DNA from: Methylobacterium sp. E-005
GTDB lineage: Bacteria; Pseudomonadota; Alphaproteobacteria; Rhizobiales; Beijerinckiaceae
Assembly (NCBI RefSeq): GCF_022829725.1
Contig: NZ_JAKSYG010000050.1
Span: 1 to 37,777, forward strand
Direction of reading: 5' to 3'
DNA length: 37,777 bases
The notes under the pieces were generated by a model that did no database searches, was not told where the DNA came from, and saw nothing but the letters and a program-made list of their open reading frames with translations. The position numbers and the translations under genes are program-made. Below are positions 22,333 to 31,765 of the stretch, in pieces (the stretch's first letter is position 1; each line of letters begins with the position of its first letter).

Positions 22333-24489
22333 TCAGGCCGCCCGGATATGGTGCAGGAACTGGGCGACCTGAGCGCGGAGCTCCCCGGAACGCGCCGCCA
22401 GGGTGTCAGAGGCCTGCGCCACCGATGCGGCGGCGTGGCCGGCATCGTCCGCGACACGCGCGACCTCGGCGATATCATCCGTCATCATGCCGGTTCCAGC
22501 GGATGCCTGCCCCATGCTGCGGACGATATCCTGGGTGGTGACGCCCTGCTGGTCCACGGCGGCGGCGATGCCGGTCGAGACCTGGTTCATGGCCCCGATC
22601 TGCGAGGCGACGCCCCGGATCGCCGTGACGGCATCCCCGGTGACGGTCTGGATCGCCGCAACCTGCCGCTCGATCTCCTCGGTGGCGCGGCTCGTCTGGG
22701 TGGCCAGTTCCTTCACCTCGGCGGCGACCACGGCGAAGCCGCGGCCCGCCTCGCCGGCACGCGCCGCCTCGATGGTGGCGTTCAGCGCCAGCAAATTGGT
22801 CTGGCCCGCGATGGTCGAGACGATGCCGACGACGTCGCCGATCCGCGTCGCCACCGTGGCGAGATCGGACATGATCTGTTCGGCCCGCCGCGCCTCCCCA
22901 ACGGCCGCGGCCGACAGACCGGTCGCTTCCTCGACCTGACGGCCGATCTCGCGCACGGTCGCGCCGAGTTCCTCCGCGGCGGCCGCGACGGTATCGACGT
23001 TGTCGGAGGTCTGCCGGGCCGCGCTGGCGACACTTGTCGAGCGTTCGGACGTGCCGGCGACCGCGATCCGCATGGTGCCGGACGCGCTCTGGAGCGCCGA
23101 CACGGCCTCGGTCAGGTCCTCGGCGATTCCGCCGACCGATCGCTCGAACCCGTCGGCGAGATCCTGCAGCATGGCCCGACGGCTCTGTTCCTCGCGCAGG
23201 CGAGCAGCCTCCTGCGTCCGCAACTGCTGCGCCGCATCCTCCAACGACATGTCGTGGATCGTCACCACGGCCCGGGCGATATTGCCGATCTCGTCCCGGC
23301 GCCTGCTGCCGGGCACGTCGGAGAGGGCCTGACGGTCAGCGAGTGCCATCAGCGCGCGGGTCAGGGCACCGAGCGGCGTCACGATCGAGCGGGCCAACAG
23401 GAGACCAAGCACGGCCGTCGCGGCCAGGATGCAGAGCCCGATGAGGATCAGGGTATAGGAAAGCCCACGGACCGCCGCGACGGCCTCGGCCTCCGACTGC
23501 TCCGCCACCACCGTCCAGGGCGCCCCGAGCACGCTGAGCGACGAGGCCGACGCAAGGTGCGGCCCGTCTGCGGCTGCGAAAACCAGCGTGCCGCCAGTCT
23601 TGAGGTGATCGGCCGCGATTCCCAAGGGCGCGATGCTGCTGCCGGCCTTGATGCCCGGGTTCAGGGGCGGATCGCTGCGCAGGAGACCGTCGGTCCCGGC
23701 CGCGAAGACCTGCCCGGTTTCGCCGAGACCGGTGCGCTTGGCCAGCGTCTGATCGAACAGGGCCGGGCTGATCCGCATGACGATGAAACCGATCCGCTCC
23801 GCCGCCTGGGCGGTTCCCATGGCGACGTTGGCACGCTTGGTCATGGCCCGCCCGATGAAGGCAGCGGGGCCGCCATCCACCGGATAGGCACGGAAATCCT
23901 CGAACAGCGCCGTGCCCGGATCGGCCGTCTTCAGCCGCGCGACGAGGCGGGCGAGCGCGGTCTCCGACAGGTCCGTATCCTGAATCGACCGCGCGAAATC
24001 GGCGCCCTTCGTGGCCGTGTAGACGATCCGGCCGCCCTCATCGATGAAGAGCAGATCGGCATAGCCCGGCTGGGCGACGAGCTTGCGCGCAACCTCCTGC
24101 ACCTTGATGTGCCGACGTGCGTACATCCCATTCATGCCGTTGCCGTCGAGGGCGACACGCGCCTCAACGGTCTGCGGCGCACGGAACGCCGTCACCAGCG
24201 CGGTGGTCTCGGCCTTCGTCAGATCGAGAGTCTCGATCAGATCGGGGAAATTGGACGCGATCTGGGGATGGGCCGCGATGGCTTGCAAATCGGCTTCCAT
24301 CCGATCCGCGACCAGTTCGATACCGTCCCGGCGCGCATCGGCCGCCAGTTGCAGGCGCTCCTGGGCCGCGCGCGTCAGCGCAGACCGAGCTGTAAACCAG
24401 CTGCATCCGCCCATGACTATGGCACTGAGCAATGCCAAGCCGATGATCATTGCGGGGAGCCGCACACTGAGCCGAGAGAACAGGGTCAT
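22333..24489 (-). CDS. Methyl-accepting chemotaxis protein (718 aa)
   Basis: A transmembrane chemoreceptor. Start ATG 24489 has GGTAG close upstream; TTG 24498 is the alternative. A membrane helix (about residues 10-30) is followed by a large periplasmic sensor (about 35-325) with helical start ([27 protein letters not shown]) and a PAS/Cache-like continuation ([32 protein letters not shown], which is typical of Cache sensors). A second membrane helix (about 330-355) and HAMP follow, then the signalling hairpin with [32 protein letters not shown]. There is no CheR-docking pentapeptide at the C-terminus. The ligand is unknown. The 5' side is an A+T-rich 367-bp spacer. Confidence 0.93.
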   Translation of the reverse strand: MTLFSRLSVRLPAMIIGLALLSAIVMGGCSWFTARSALTRAAQERLQLAADARRDGIELVADRMEADLQAIAAHPQIASNFPDLIETLDLTKAETTALVTAFRAPQTVEARVALDGNGMNGMYARRHIKVQEVARKLVAQPGYADLLFIDEGGRIVYTATKGADFARSIQDTDLSETALARLVARLKTADPGTALFEDFRAYPVDGGPAAFIGRAMTKRANVAMGTAQAAERIGFIVMRISPALFDQTLAKRTGLGETGQVFAAGTDGLLRSDPPLNPGIKAGSSIAPLGIAADHLKTGGTLVFAAADGPHLASASSLSVLGAPWTVVAEQSEAEAVAAVRGLSYTLILIGLCILAATAVLGLLLARSIVTPLGALTRALMALADRQALSDVPGSRRRDEIGNIARAVVTIHDMSLEDAAQQLRTQEAARLREEQSRRAMLQDLADGFERSVGGIAEDLTEAVSALQSASGTMRIAVAGTSERSTSVASAARQTSDNVDTVAAAAEELGATVREIGRQVEEATGLSAAAVGEARRAEQIMSDLATVATRIGDVVGIVSTIAGQTNLLALNATIEAARAGEAGRGFAVVAAEVKELATQTSRATEEIERQVAAIQTVTGDAVTAIRGVASQIGAMNQVSTGIAAAVDQQGVTTQDIVRSMGQASAGTGMMTDDIAEVARVADDAGHAAASVAQASDTLAARSGELRAQVAQFLHHIRAA

Positions 24490-24856
24490 ATCTACCAAAA
24501 GCTTTTAGCGGTCTCGATGCCGCCAAGTATCGCACGGCTTCTTTAATTTCTGGTGACGGCGCCAAGATCCTCAAAAATTTGGCCTCGACAGCCGATAAAT
24601 GAAATCACTCCCATCATTTGTCGTTTTCGATATCGGAGAAGCAAAAACACAATCGAAGGTCCGAATTCGAGAAATTATACTTGTACTGTAGTCTATAAAA
24701 CGAGCACATTTGAGTTTCGGGGTCGAGCAGCCCAGCCCGATGCCGCTCGTGCCGATCTCACGCGTCGAGCGGGCCCATCGCGCCCGCGATGCGTCATCGA
24801 AGGGCGGCCCGCCTCCTGCTAAAGCGGACGGACCGCAGACGTCTGCAGGAGATGGA
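24490..24856. other. Gene-free spacer, partly A+T-rich, between chemoreceptor and arginase
   Basis: This spacer between two divergent genes is A+T-rich at about 24540-24720, unlike the surroundings, and must hold both promoters. I see no good coding frame. TATAAA at about 24695 is a possible -10 for the rightward arginase gene, but a matching -35 at normal spacing is not clear. A FliA-like box (24572-24598) is discussed under rejected items. Confidence 0.4.
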
Positions 24857-25825
24857 ATGACGCGCAAGACCAGCTCCGGTGGAGAGCGCCGCATCGCGCT
24901 GATCGGTGCGCCGATCGAGGTCGGGACCAGTGAGCCGGGGGCGTTGATGGGTCCGGCGGCCCTGCGCACCGCCGGTCTCGTCCGGGCCCTCTCAGATCTC
25001 GGCTGTTCGGTCACTGATCACGGGGACATCGTGCCCGATGGGCCGGGCGGGGGGCGCGGTCTCGAAGCCGTGGCCGCCTGGACGCGCGCCCTGTCCCGCA
25101 CGGTCGAGGACGCCCTGATCGGCGGGGCCTTGCCGCTCACCGCGGGCGGCGATCACAGCCTCTCGCTCGGCTCGATCGACGGGGTCATGCGCCATTGCGC
25201 CCGCCAGGGTCGACCGCTCTTCGTGCTCTGGCTCGACGCCCATGCCGACTTCAACACGCCGGAAACCTCGCCCTCAGGCAACGTGCACGGCATGCCGCTG
25301 GCAGCTTTGTGCGGGGAAGCGGGCTTCCCGAACCTGTTCGCCGATCCGGCCCCACCCGCGCTCAGCCCCACCAGCGTCCACCTGTTCGGCCTGCGTTCCA
25401 TCGACGCCGGTGAGCGTGCCCTCGTCGCAACCCGGCGCGTCGGGGTCACCGACATGCGCACCATCGACGAGTTCGGGGTGGTCGCCCCCTTGCGGAAGGT
25501 CCTCGCACAGGTCGCCGCCCAGGACGCGCATCTCCACGTCAGTTTCGACATCGATTTCCTCGACCCCTCCATCGCCCCGGGGGTCGGTACGACGGTGCCG
25601 GGCGGCGCCACCTTCCGGGAGGCGCACCTGATCATGGAGATGCTGCACGATTTCGGCCTCGTCCGCTCGCTGGATATCGTGGAGCTGAACCCCTTCCTCG
25701 ACGAGCGGGGCCGCAGCGCCCGGGTGCTGGTGGAGTTGGCGGCGAGCCTGTTCGGGCGGCGCATCCTCGATCGCCCGACCGTGCCCATCGAGGCGGTTCC
25801 GGGCGACGCGACCGAGCGCGATTGA
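24857..25825 (+). CDS. rocF: Arginase (322 aa)
   Basis: Hydrolyses L-arginine to L-ornithine and urea, with two Mn2+ ions. All metal ligands of the ureohydrolase family are visible: GGDHS (H100), DAHAD (D127, H129, D131) and SFDIDFLDP (D231, D233). The sequence NTPETSPSGNVHGMPLA is that of true arginases rather than agmatinases. The C-terminal VELNPFLDERGRSA is also family-typical. ATG 24857 follows AGGAG at 4 nt. The stop TGA shares its last base with the ATG of ureD (25825), a tight translational link that joins urea formation to urease assembly. Substrate specificity is strongly supported by motifs; the gene symbol follows the family name. Confidence 0.93.
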   Translation: MTRKTSSGGERRIALIGAPIEVGTSEPGALMGPAALRTAGLVRALSDLGCSVTDHGDIVPDGPGGGRGLEAVAAWTRALSRTVEDALIGGALPLTAGGDHSLSLGSIDGVMRHCARQGRPLFVLWLDAHADFNTPETSPSGNVHGMPLAALCGEAGFPNLFADPAPPALSPTSVHLFGLRSIDAGERALVATRRVGVTDMRTIDEFGVVAPLRKVLAQVAAQDAHLHVSFDIDFLDPSIAPGVGTTVPGGATFREAHLIMEMLHDFGLVRSLDIVELNPFLDERGRSARVLVELAASLFGRRILDRPTVPIEAVPGDATERD

Positions 25826-26685
25826 TGCTCAGCGAGACCCCGGATGCGGGCACAGTGCCCGAGAGAACGTCGGCGCGGCAACGCTCGGACGGTCGCGTCC
25901 GATTGCGGGCCGGACCGGCCTGCGCAGGTGGCGCCACACGAATTGTCGACCTGGCGGAATCGGGGCCGTCGCGCCTGCGATTCCCGCGCGGAGCGGGCGC
26001 CCTGGAGGCGGTTCTCGTCAACACGGCCGGTGGGGTGGCGTGCGGCGACGCCTTCGCGATCGCGTTGGAACTCGCGCCGTCATCCGATCTCGTGCTCACC
26101 ACCACGGCGGCCGAGAAGATCTATCGATCCGACGGGCCCGTCAGCCGCATCGAGAATCGCCTGACCCTGGAAGCAGGGGCGCGGCTGGCGTGGCTGCCGC
26201 AGGAGACGATCCTGTTCGACGAGGCTCGGGTCTGCCGGCGCTTCGAGGCGGATCTCGCCCCCGGGGCCGCCCTGCTCGCCGTGGAGATCATCGCCTTCGG
26301 CCGTGCCGCCCGGGGCGAGCGGATCACCGCCGGCCTCTTCCGTGATGCATGGCGCGTGCGCCGGGCCGGTCGGCTGGCCTACGCCGACACGTTCGCGGTC
26401 GAGGGTGCGATCAGCGACCTCCTCGCCCGCCCGGCAATCGGCGGCGGCGCGCGCGCCTGCGCGACGCTGCTCGACGTCTCCGACGGGGCCGAGGCCCGCC
26501 TGGAGGAAGCACGCGCGCTCCTGGCCACAGCCCATCAGCCCGGGATCGAGGCAGCCGTGAGCGCCTGGAACGGGCATCTCGTGGTGCGCGCCCTGTCGCC
26601 CGGCATCGGCCCCGTGCGGACCATGATTGCACGGTTCCTCATCGGCTACCGCGGCCTCCCGATGCCGCGGGTCTGGCAGAGCTGA
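25825..26685 (+). CDS. ureD: Urease accessory protein UreD (286 aa)
   Basis: UreD is a scaffold on which the nickel-loading complex UreD-UreF-UreG is formed on apo-urease. Family marks are the N-terminal SGPSRLRFPRG region, NTAGGVACGDAFAIALEL (residues about 59-76; usual form NxxGGxxxGD), TTTAAEKIYRS, LEAGARLAWLPQETILFDEA and the end MIARFLIGYRGLPMPRVWQS. ATG 25825 overlaps the arginase stop by one base. No ureABC or ureEFG gene follows; a tRNA-Cys gene starts 118 bp after the stop. So this ureD is separated from the rest of the urease genes in this window and is coupled instead to arginase. Confidence 0.92.
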   Translation: MLSETPDAGTVPERTSARQRSDGRVRLRAGPACAGGATRIVDLAESGPSRLRFPRGAGALEAVLVNTAGGVACGDAFAIALELAPSSDLVLTTTAAEKIYRSDGPVSRIENRLTLEAGARLAWLPQETILFDEARVCRRFEADLAPGAALLAVEIIAFGRAARGERITAGLFRDAWRVRRAGRLAYADTFAVEGAISDLLARPAIGGGARACATLLDVSDGAEARLEEARALLATAHQPGIEAAVSAWNGHLVVRALSPGIGPVRTMIARFLIGYRGLPMPRVWQS

Positions 26686-26778
26686 GCCGATCCTGCGGAT
26701 TGGCGGCCTCGAAGCCGTTGCCTGCGACGGCCGACCTCTGCTAGAGACGCGCACCCGGAGCTGTCCGCCAAGCTCCGT

Positions 26779-26796
26779 ACGGCGCATCGGCGCCGT
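26779..26796 (+). terminator. Hairpin between ureD and tRNA-Cys
   Basis: ACGGCGC (26779-26785), loop ATCG, GCGCCGT (26790-26796), a perfect 7-bp stem 6 nt before the tRNA. It may end the arginase-ureD transcript. U-tract absent. Confidence 0.4.
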
Positions 26797-26802
26797 CGGT
26801 AT

Positions 26803-26876
26803 GGCCTCGTGGCGGAGTGGTTACGCAGAGGACTGCAAATCCTTGCACCCCGGTTCGATTCCGGGCGAGGCCTCCA
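26803..26876 (+). tRNA. tRNA-Cys (anticodon GCA)
   Basis: A complete cloverleaf of 74 nt including CCA: acceptor GGCCTCG pairs with CGAGGCC, anticodon loop CTGCAAA with GCA at 26835-26837, T loop TTCGATT, and encoded CCA at 26874-26876. No intron or variable arm. Confidence 0.95.
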
Positions 26877-27021
26877 TCTTTCTCGACACATAGCGCTCGT
26901 GAAGGCCGGCTCGCGTGAGCGCGGGCAGCGGAATTGGCCGGGGAATCGGACCCGGCGCGATCATCCCACCATCGCCGTCGCAACACCGCGTAAGCCGGTG
27001 GCCGGCGCGTGGAATGGCGAT

Positions 27022-28701
27022 TCAGGCTCCGTGGACGCGAACCATGTAGGTTTCGATCGCCTGCTGCAGGCTGTGCGTCCCGGTGTTCACCCGCGTTGCA
27101 CTGCCGCGCACTTGCCCGGCCTGAGCCTCGTTGGAGGCGGCTGCGGCCCGGACGCCGGCGACACTTTCGGAGACCCTCCGGGCGTCTTCGGCCGCGTTGG
27201 AGATGGCCCGCGCGATCTCCTGGCTGGCGTTGCCCTGCTGGTCGGTCGCCTCCGCGACCTCGGAAGCGATCATGCTCATGCGGGCAATCGTCTCGGCGAT
27301 CGCCTCGATGGCGCTGACCGTCCGGTCAGCGGCGCCCTGGATCGATCCGACCTGCCCGGTGATGCGGTCGGTGGCGAGCGCAGTCTGTCCGGCAAGCGCC
27401 TTCACCTCCGCGGCGACCACCGCGAAGCCCCGGCCCGCGGCACCGGCCCGGGCCGCCTCGATCGTGGCGTTCAGCGCCAGCAGGTTGGTCTGCTCGGCGA
27501 CGTCCCGGATCAGCGTCACCACCGCGCCGATCTCTTCGGCCGCCTGTGAGAGCGAGCGGACCGTCTCCTCCAGGCCCCGTGTATCGGTCAGCGCCGTGGA
27601 TGCGATCTCGCTCGTGTGCCGGACCCGCGCCTCGATCTCGCGGGCCGAGGCCGAGAGCTCTTCGGCGGCGCTGGCGATACTGTCGACGATGCCGGCGGTC
27701 TGGCTTGACGCGTCGGCCACCACGGTCGCCCGCGCCGCCATGTCGCCGGCATTGCCCGAGAGGGTGTCGGCCGCCGCCTGCATCGCCTCGACCGATCCCG
27801 CGAGATCTGCCACCGCGCGCTGCGTCTCCAGCTCGAACTCATGCGTTGCCGCCTCCAGCGTCTCGGCACGGTGGTGGTCGCGGTTGCGCCGGGCCTGCGC
27901 GTCCGCGTCGAGGTCTCGTTTCTCGATCAAGGCCTTCTGGAAGGCTGCGATCGCCCCGGCCATCTCGCCGATCTCATCGCGGCGATGCGTGAACGGGATC
28001 GCATGACCCAGGTCGTTGGCGGCGAGCGCCGTCATGCAGGCCTTGAGCCGGTTCAGGGGCTGCCGGACCTGCGTGAGGATGATCCAGATCGCCGCGAGCG
28101 TGCCGAAGATAAGCGCCACAGCCGGCACGATGATCAGCGTGATCCGCGCCAGCCTGCGGTCGGCGGCATCCGCGGCGCGCCGGGCATTCAGGCGGCTCAG
28201 AACCTCGCGACCCAATGCGGCGATCTCCGAGACCATGCGCTCCCGGTTCTTCACCGTCGCCTCATCGGTCGCCTGGATGAGGGCCGCCTTGGGCGAGACC
28301 GTCAGGCCCAGTTCGGCCGTGTCGTTCTGGTAGGCGATGAATTCCTTGACGAAGAGGTCGAACCGGCGGCGGCGGTCCTCGGGAAGCTGGTCCTCCATCG
28401 CCTCGAGGAATGGCACGCGAACCTGCTCGACGGTGGCCAAGGCCTCATGCAGCGCCGACAAGCGCGTCCGGGCCTCCGTCACGTCCTCCGAGGTGAACAG
28501 GGCCGTCGCCTGCACCACGGCATGCTCGATCGCCTGCCCGAGCGCGCCGGCCTGCAGCCCGGCGTTCCAGATCTTGTCGGTGGCCGCGGCACGCTCCTGC
28601 TCGAGATTGGATTGGCGCAGGGCGAACACCGTGATGCCGATCGCGACGACGGCCAGCAGGCCGACCACGACCGCGAGCTTCAAGCCAAGGGTGATGCGCA
28701 T
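27022..28701 (-). CDS. Methyl-accepting chemotaxis protein (559 aa)
   Basis: A second chemoreceptor of the shorter, four-helix-bundle sensor type. The start at 28701 (MRITLGLKL) is chosen because a typical receptor N-terminus begins there; upstream in-frame ATGs to 28770 lack a ribosome site. A membrane helix follows (about residues 8-26), a periplasmic helical domain of about 140 residues ([19 protein letters not shown] onward), a second membrane helix (about 187-207), HAMP, and the signalling domain with [32 protein letters not shown] (about 405-436). No CheR pentapeptide at the end. Single gene lying between tRNA-Cys and tRNA-Asn. The 100 bp before it are A+T-rich, unlike the flanks. Confidence 0.92.
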   Translation of the reverse strand: MRITLGLKLAVVVGLLAVVAIGITVFALRQSNLEQERAAATDKIWNAGLQAGALGQAIEHAVVQATALFTSEDVTEARTRLSALHEALATVEQVRVPFLEAMEDQLPEDRRRRFDLFVKEFIAYQNDTAELGLTVSPKAALIQATDEATVKNRERMVSEIAALGREVLSRLNARRAADAADRRLARITLIIVPAVALIFGTLAAIWIILTQVRQPLNRLKACMTALAANDLGHAIPFTHRRDEIGEMAGAIAAFQKALIEKRDLDADAQARRNRDHHRAETLEAATHEFELETQRAVADLAGSVEAMQAAADTLSGNAGDMAARATVVADASSQTAGIVDSIASAAEELSASAREIEARVRHTSEIASTALTDTRGLEETVRSLSQAAEEIGAVVTLIRDVAEQTNLLALNATIEAARAGAAGRGFAVVAAEVKALAGQTALATDRITGQVGSIQGAADRTVSAIEAIAETIARMSMIASEVAEATDQQGNASQEIARAISNAAEDARRVSESVAGVRAAAASNEAQAGQVRGSATRVNTGTHSLQQAIETYMVRVHGA

Positions 28702-29212
28702 CGCGACGAAGCTGCTTTTGCATGGGAAACGGATCAGCTCAGCCATACAGCAGGCAAAAGCGAAGCACATTCAAATATAGCCGGCAAAAACAAAAAAATC
28801 ATTTGTGGCGAATAATTTGAAAAACGCAGTCGTTATGACTTATCATGTAAAGTTGTTGCTCTCGATGGCAGCACGGTGACCGCTTTTGCCGTTGCTCAAA
28901 TCGAGATTCGCCGCTCCGGCGGGCCGTTCAGCGGCCTGTAATGCTGAATGTCCGTCGTTGCGCGCACAGGGCCATGTCCCGGCCCGACCGATCCCGGTCG
29001 GAACGCCGGACCGCACGACAGCCGGGCCCACACGGGATCTTTGGGATCTGGCCGGACGGTCGAGTTCCAGGACGGGGTTTCTCGCATCCATTCGAGCTGC
29101 TCCCCCGGTCCTTTGCCAAGGGCGCTGACGACGAAAGATGCGTTCGAGACGGAGTGAGCCTCATCAAGGCCCTTGCGCAGATCGGCTCCGGTGTGTAGAG
29201 ACGCGGCCGTGA
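28702..29212. other. Gene-free spacer between chemoreceptor and tRNA-Asn
   Basis: About 510 bp. The first part (28765-28855) is A+T-rich with A-runs, probably the promoter of the chemoreceptor. The rest is G/C-rich with several small frames in both directions, none with a good ribosome site or a recognisable product. I see no repeat or mobile element. Confidence 0.4.
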
Positions 29213-29288
29213 TCCCCGATAGCTCAGTTGGTAGAGCAGGCGACTGTTAATCGCCTTGTCGCAGGTTCGAGTCCTGCTCGGGGAGCCA
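29213..29288 (+). tRNA. tRNA-Asn (anticodon GTT)
   Basis: A complete 76-nt cloverleaf with CCA: acceptor TCCCCGA pairs with TCGGGGA, D arm AGCTCAGTTGGTAGAGC, anticodon loop CTGTTAA with GTT at 29246-29248, T loop TTCGAGT, CCA at 29286-29288. Confidence 0.95.
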
Positions 29289-29698
29289 CTGACTTTCCAT
29301 CGATGCAGGCAGCAACGTTATCGGTCTGGTCCGATCGACCGGTCGATCTTGTTCAGCGTCTGATCTTGCCCTCTCCTGACCGATCGACGGGTGCCGATCC
29401 TCTCGATGCGTGCCCCGTGGGCCCGCGGGCAGGTCAGGCTTCGGATTCGTGCCGTAGAGCCGCGCTCCACCGTCTGCGGAACATTGGCTGATTCGGCTGG
29501 CGCCCAGACCAGTCATCCGACGCAACCTGGAAGAGACCGCCCCCCCGGCGTGCCGGCCCGTCGGACCCACGGCGCCCCATGACGATTCGTGTCCGGATCC
29601 GGAAACCAATCCCGCTCGCGGCCAAACCGACTCGGCGCAATACCCCCGGTTTTGGCCGGCCGCTTCAATCGGAGCGATAAACGCGCGATAAGCGCGGC
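29289..29698. other. Gene-free spacer after tRNA-Asn
   Basis: Some 410 bp without a convincing gene. Open frames here run antisense through the tRNA or have Arg-rich, shadow-like translations. I see no repeat or fragment of the tRNA and so no sign of an insertion at tRNA-Asn. Confidence 0.4.
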
Positions 29699-30853
29699 AT
29701 GTTGCGCCGATTCGGCTACCCCACGGAAACAAACAGCCTGTTCATCGCCCTCGTCGATGAGCTCGCAACTGGCGTTTTTCCAGCTGCCATCATGGCGGCG
29801 ACTTACTGTGGCGTGGCGAGCTTCGTTGCCTACAGACTCGAATCACTGCTTTTGTCAGTCTTGGTCTTGTCCGGCACGATCCTCGGTGGCTCGAAATGCC
29901 TGGTCAAGCGGTGCCATCAGCGTGCCCTGCGGAACCGTTCCTGGACCCGCCAGCGCGCATCCCGTTGGGAGCGCGTGCATACCGGCTTCACGCTCGGCTT
30001 CGCGACCCATATCGGCTGCGTCGTCGCATGCGGGCTCCTCGCCTCCGACCCCGCGCTCCCGATCCTCGTGACGGGGCTCGTGTTCGGTTATTGCTCGGGT
30101 ACGGTGACGCGCATTGCGTTCAGGCCCTTCGTCGCGGGAGCCGCCATCGGCATCGCAACCGTACCGGCCATCGGTGCGGCGATCCTCCGGGGCGACATGA
30201 CCAGTCTCGCGATCGCCACGATGTTTACGATCTTCCTCTTCGGGGGGTTCGAGACCATCCGGTACCTCTACCTGAACACGCGGCGCCAGATCATCCTGCG
30301 GCACGATATGGCGTCGCTGGCCAAGAACGACCCGTTGACGCGCCTGCTGAACCGCCTGGGCCTACGCGAGGCGTTCCGCGGCGTGGTGGCCGAGGCGCGC
30401 GGGCATGCGATCGCGGTGCATTGCCTCGATCTGGATGGCTTCAAACCGATCAACGATCGGTACGGCCACGCGGCCGGGGACCTGCTCCTGCAGGCGATCG
30501 CCGACCGGCTGCTGGCCCTCGCCCCGACCCGGGCAGCGGTCGCCCGGGTCGGGGGCGATGAGTTCGTCATCGTTCATGGGCCGCTGCTGCAGCCCGGCGA
30601 GGCCGAGCGGCTCGCCCAGCAGATCGACCACGCGATCGCCGAACCGTTCCTGATCCAGGGTCATGAGGTCCGTGTCGGGACCAGCATCGGAATCGCAACG
30701 GCGCCGCCCGGCTCCCTCGAACTCGATCCGCTCATGGCCGCAGCGGATGCCGAACTGTATCGGGCGAAGGAGGGCAAGGCCGGTGCGGGCCTTCGGGCGG
30801 CCAGACCGGCGAGCGGTCTCCGACCTGATCGGCAAGGGAACGCGGCGTCCTGA
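29699..30853 (+). CDS. Membrane diguanylate cyclase, GGDEF domain (384 aa)
   Basis: Makes the second messenger cyclic di-GMP from two GTP. The N-terminal half is a membrane sensor with about five hydrophobic segments (residues about 14-30, 46-64, 100-115, 118-135, 148-182). The GGDEF domain starts NDPLTRLLNRLGL (residues 210-222) and holds FKPINDRYGHAAGDLLL and VARVGGDEFVIV (GGDEF at 285-289), so it should be active. The inhibitory I-site RxxD expected five residues before GGDEF is absent (residues there are Pro and Ala). No EAL or other output domain. The start ATG 29699 lacks a good ribosome site. Confidence 0.9.
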   Translation: MLRRFGYPTETNSLFIALVDELATGVFPAAIMAATYCGVASFVAYRLESLLLSVLVLSGTILGGSKCLVKRCHQRALRNRSWTRQRASRWERVHTGFTLGFATHIGCVVACGLLASDPALPILVTGLVFGYCSGTVTRIAFRPFVAGAAIGIATVPAIGAAILRGDMTSLAIATMFTIFLFGGFETIRYLYLNTRRQIILRHDMASLAKNDPLTRLLNRLGLREAFRGVVAEARGHAIAVHCLDLDGFKPINDRYGHAAGDLLLQAIADRLLALAPTRAAVARVGGDEFVIVHGPLLQPGEAERLAQQIDHAIAEPFLIQGHEVRVGTSIGIATAPPGSLELDPLMAAADAELYRAKEGKAGAGLRAARPASGLRPDRQGNAAS

Positions 30854-30973
30854 CACCGACCTACCCGGTCCGCACGAATTCCGGCGCAAGGCCGGCAGGC
30901 AAACAGCATCGCGAGAATCGAAGCCGATTTGCAGGAGCGTCGGGTCTGGGCAAAATGCGTCCTGGCGCGTCCG

Positions 30974-30999
30974 GACGCGGGGGCGATGCGCAGCCCCCG
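30974..30999. terminator. Hairpin between convergent genes
   Basis: CGGGGGC (30976-30982), loop GATGCGCA, GCCCCCG (30991-30997), extended by two outer pairs. It lies between the cyclase stop (30853) and the stop of the leftward gene (31020) and may serve both. No U-tract on the plus strand. Confidence 0.4.
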
Positions 31000-31019
31000 T
31001 GCCTTCGACAGCCTTCGGC

Positions 31020-31337
31020 TCAGGCCTGCTGTTGCTTTTTCAGGCTGCTCTGCGCGCCCGACTCATCCGTCTGCGGATTCGCCAACCCGCTGTTGTTTGC
31101 GTCGGCGTCCGGCGGGAGATCGGCGACGGTTTGCCGATTGCCGACGTGATCTTGGTACTGTTCAGTCTGAACATTCTTGCTGTCGAGCCCCCGCTCGTCG
31201 CTGTGACGCGACTTGTCGCGATTGCTGAGCACCATGTTGTCCGGCAGCACACCCTCTGGCAGCTCCGACATGGCACCGGTTCCCGACCCCTTGCCCTGAG
31301 CGCCCGGGCCGACCTTATGCCGACTTGCGTTGGCCAT
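31020..31337 (-). CDS. Hydrophilic small protein (105 aa)
   Basis: Start ATG 31337 follows GGAGGG at 5 nt. The protein is almost wholly polar: Gly, Lys, Ser, Asn, Asp and Gln, no cysteine, few hydrophobic residues, with a short possible helix MSELPEGVLPDNMVLS (residues 23-38) and a Gln/Lys-rich C-terminus. Likely disordered. Not recognised; comparable proteins in Methylobacterium are unnamed. It is 47 bp downstream of the gene at 31385-31567 on the same strand, so the two could be one operon. Confidence 0.65.
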   Translation of the reverse strand: MANASRHKVGPGAQGKGSGTGAMSELPEGVLPDNMVLSNRDKSRHSDERGLDSKNVQTEQYQDHVGNRQTVADLPPDADANNSGLANPQTDESGAQSSLKKQQQA

Positions 31338-31384
31338 GTTCACCCTCCGATGCGGTCTTCTGAACCCTGAAGCGGTCGCGGCCT

Positions 31385-31567
31385 TCAGCGATCCTGCTGA
31401 TAGCCCTGGTTGGTGGTGTTCACCTTCGTATTCCCGGCCTGTCCAACCTTGTCGGGATCCTTGGCCTGCGTGCCGCTCTGCCCTTGCGCGAGCGGCGCTT
31501 CGGTCGCGCTGCCGGGTCCCTTGTCGGAGCGGTTTGCGGGGGGAACGGGGGGTGGCTTGGTGGTCAT
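31385..31567 (-). CDS. Very small hydrophilic protein (60 aa)
   Basis: Start ATG 31567 follows GGGAG at 3 nt. The protein is disordered in composition: Pro-rich start, then Gly/Ala/Gln/Lys/Asp, and a C-terminus NTKVNTTNQGYQQDR which I recall as common in small Methylobacterium proteins (from memory, not searched). No signal or membrane segment. The function is unknown; such hydrophilic peptides are often linked with stress or desiccation, but nothing here proves that. Confidence 0.65.
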   Translation of the reverse strand: MTTKPPPVPPANRSDKGPGSATEAPLAQGQSGTQAKDPDKVGQAGNTKVNTTNQGYQQDR

Positions 31568-31765
31568 GGGCTCCCGATCTTTTTCGATGAAGGGGCGATG
31601 TGGGGCAAACCCAAACCCGGCGGCATCGTTCCGGAAAGCCCAACCGGCAAAGCGTCGCGATATTCCATCCGCGCAATCGAATTTTCGACTCGCAAATACT
31701 GGCGCCCATGCTTCCGGGCGCAGCCGATCCGCCGTGTACGACCCGCCCGAACCGCGAAGGATTGA
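31568..31765. other. Divergent spacer
   Basis: The 5' side of the gene at 31385-31567. The stretch about 31660-31700 is less G/C-rich (GAATTTTCGACTCGCAAATACT) and may be a promoter region. No coding frame is supported. Together with the doubtful frame at 31766-32107 this makes a gene-poor region of about 540 bp. Confidence 0.3.

Noticed and set aside
22348..24546. Rightward frame of 732 codons opposite the chemoreceptor
   Set aside because: A shadow of the clear chemoreceptor on the other strand; the composition is Arg/Gly/His-rich and no family motif is seen.
24572..24598. FliA (sigma-28)-like box CAAAAATT-N11-GCCGATAA
   Set aside because: The -10 part is a perfect match, but it points rightward to arginase rather than to the leftward chemoreceptor, the -35 part is poor, and Hyphomicrobiales generally lack FliA. 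Chance is likely.
26646..27549. Open frames running over tRNA-Cys on both strands
   Set aside because: They read through the tRNA (antisense text such as RPRPESNRGARICSPLRNH is a well-known spurious product) and have no ribosome site.
29247..29732. Leftward frame of 161 codons over tRNA-Asn
   Set aside because: Its end is the antisense of the tRNA and its composition is shadow-like; no ribosome site.
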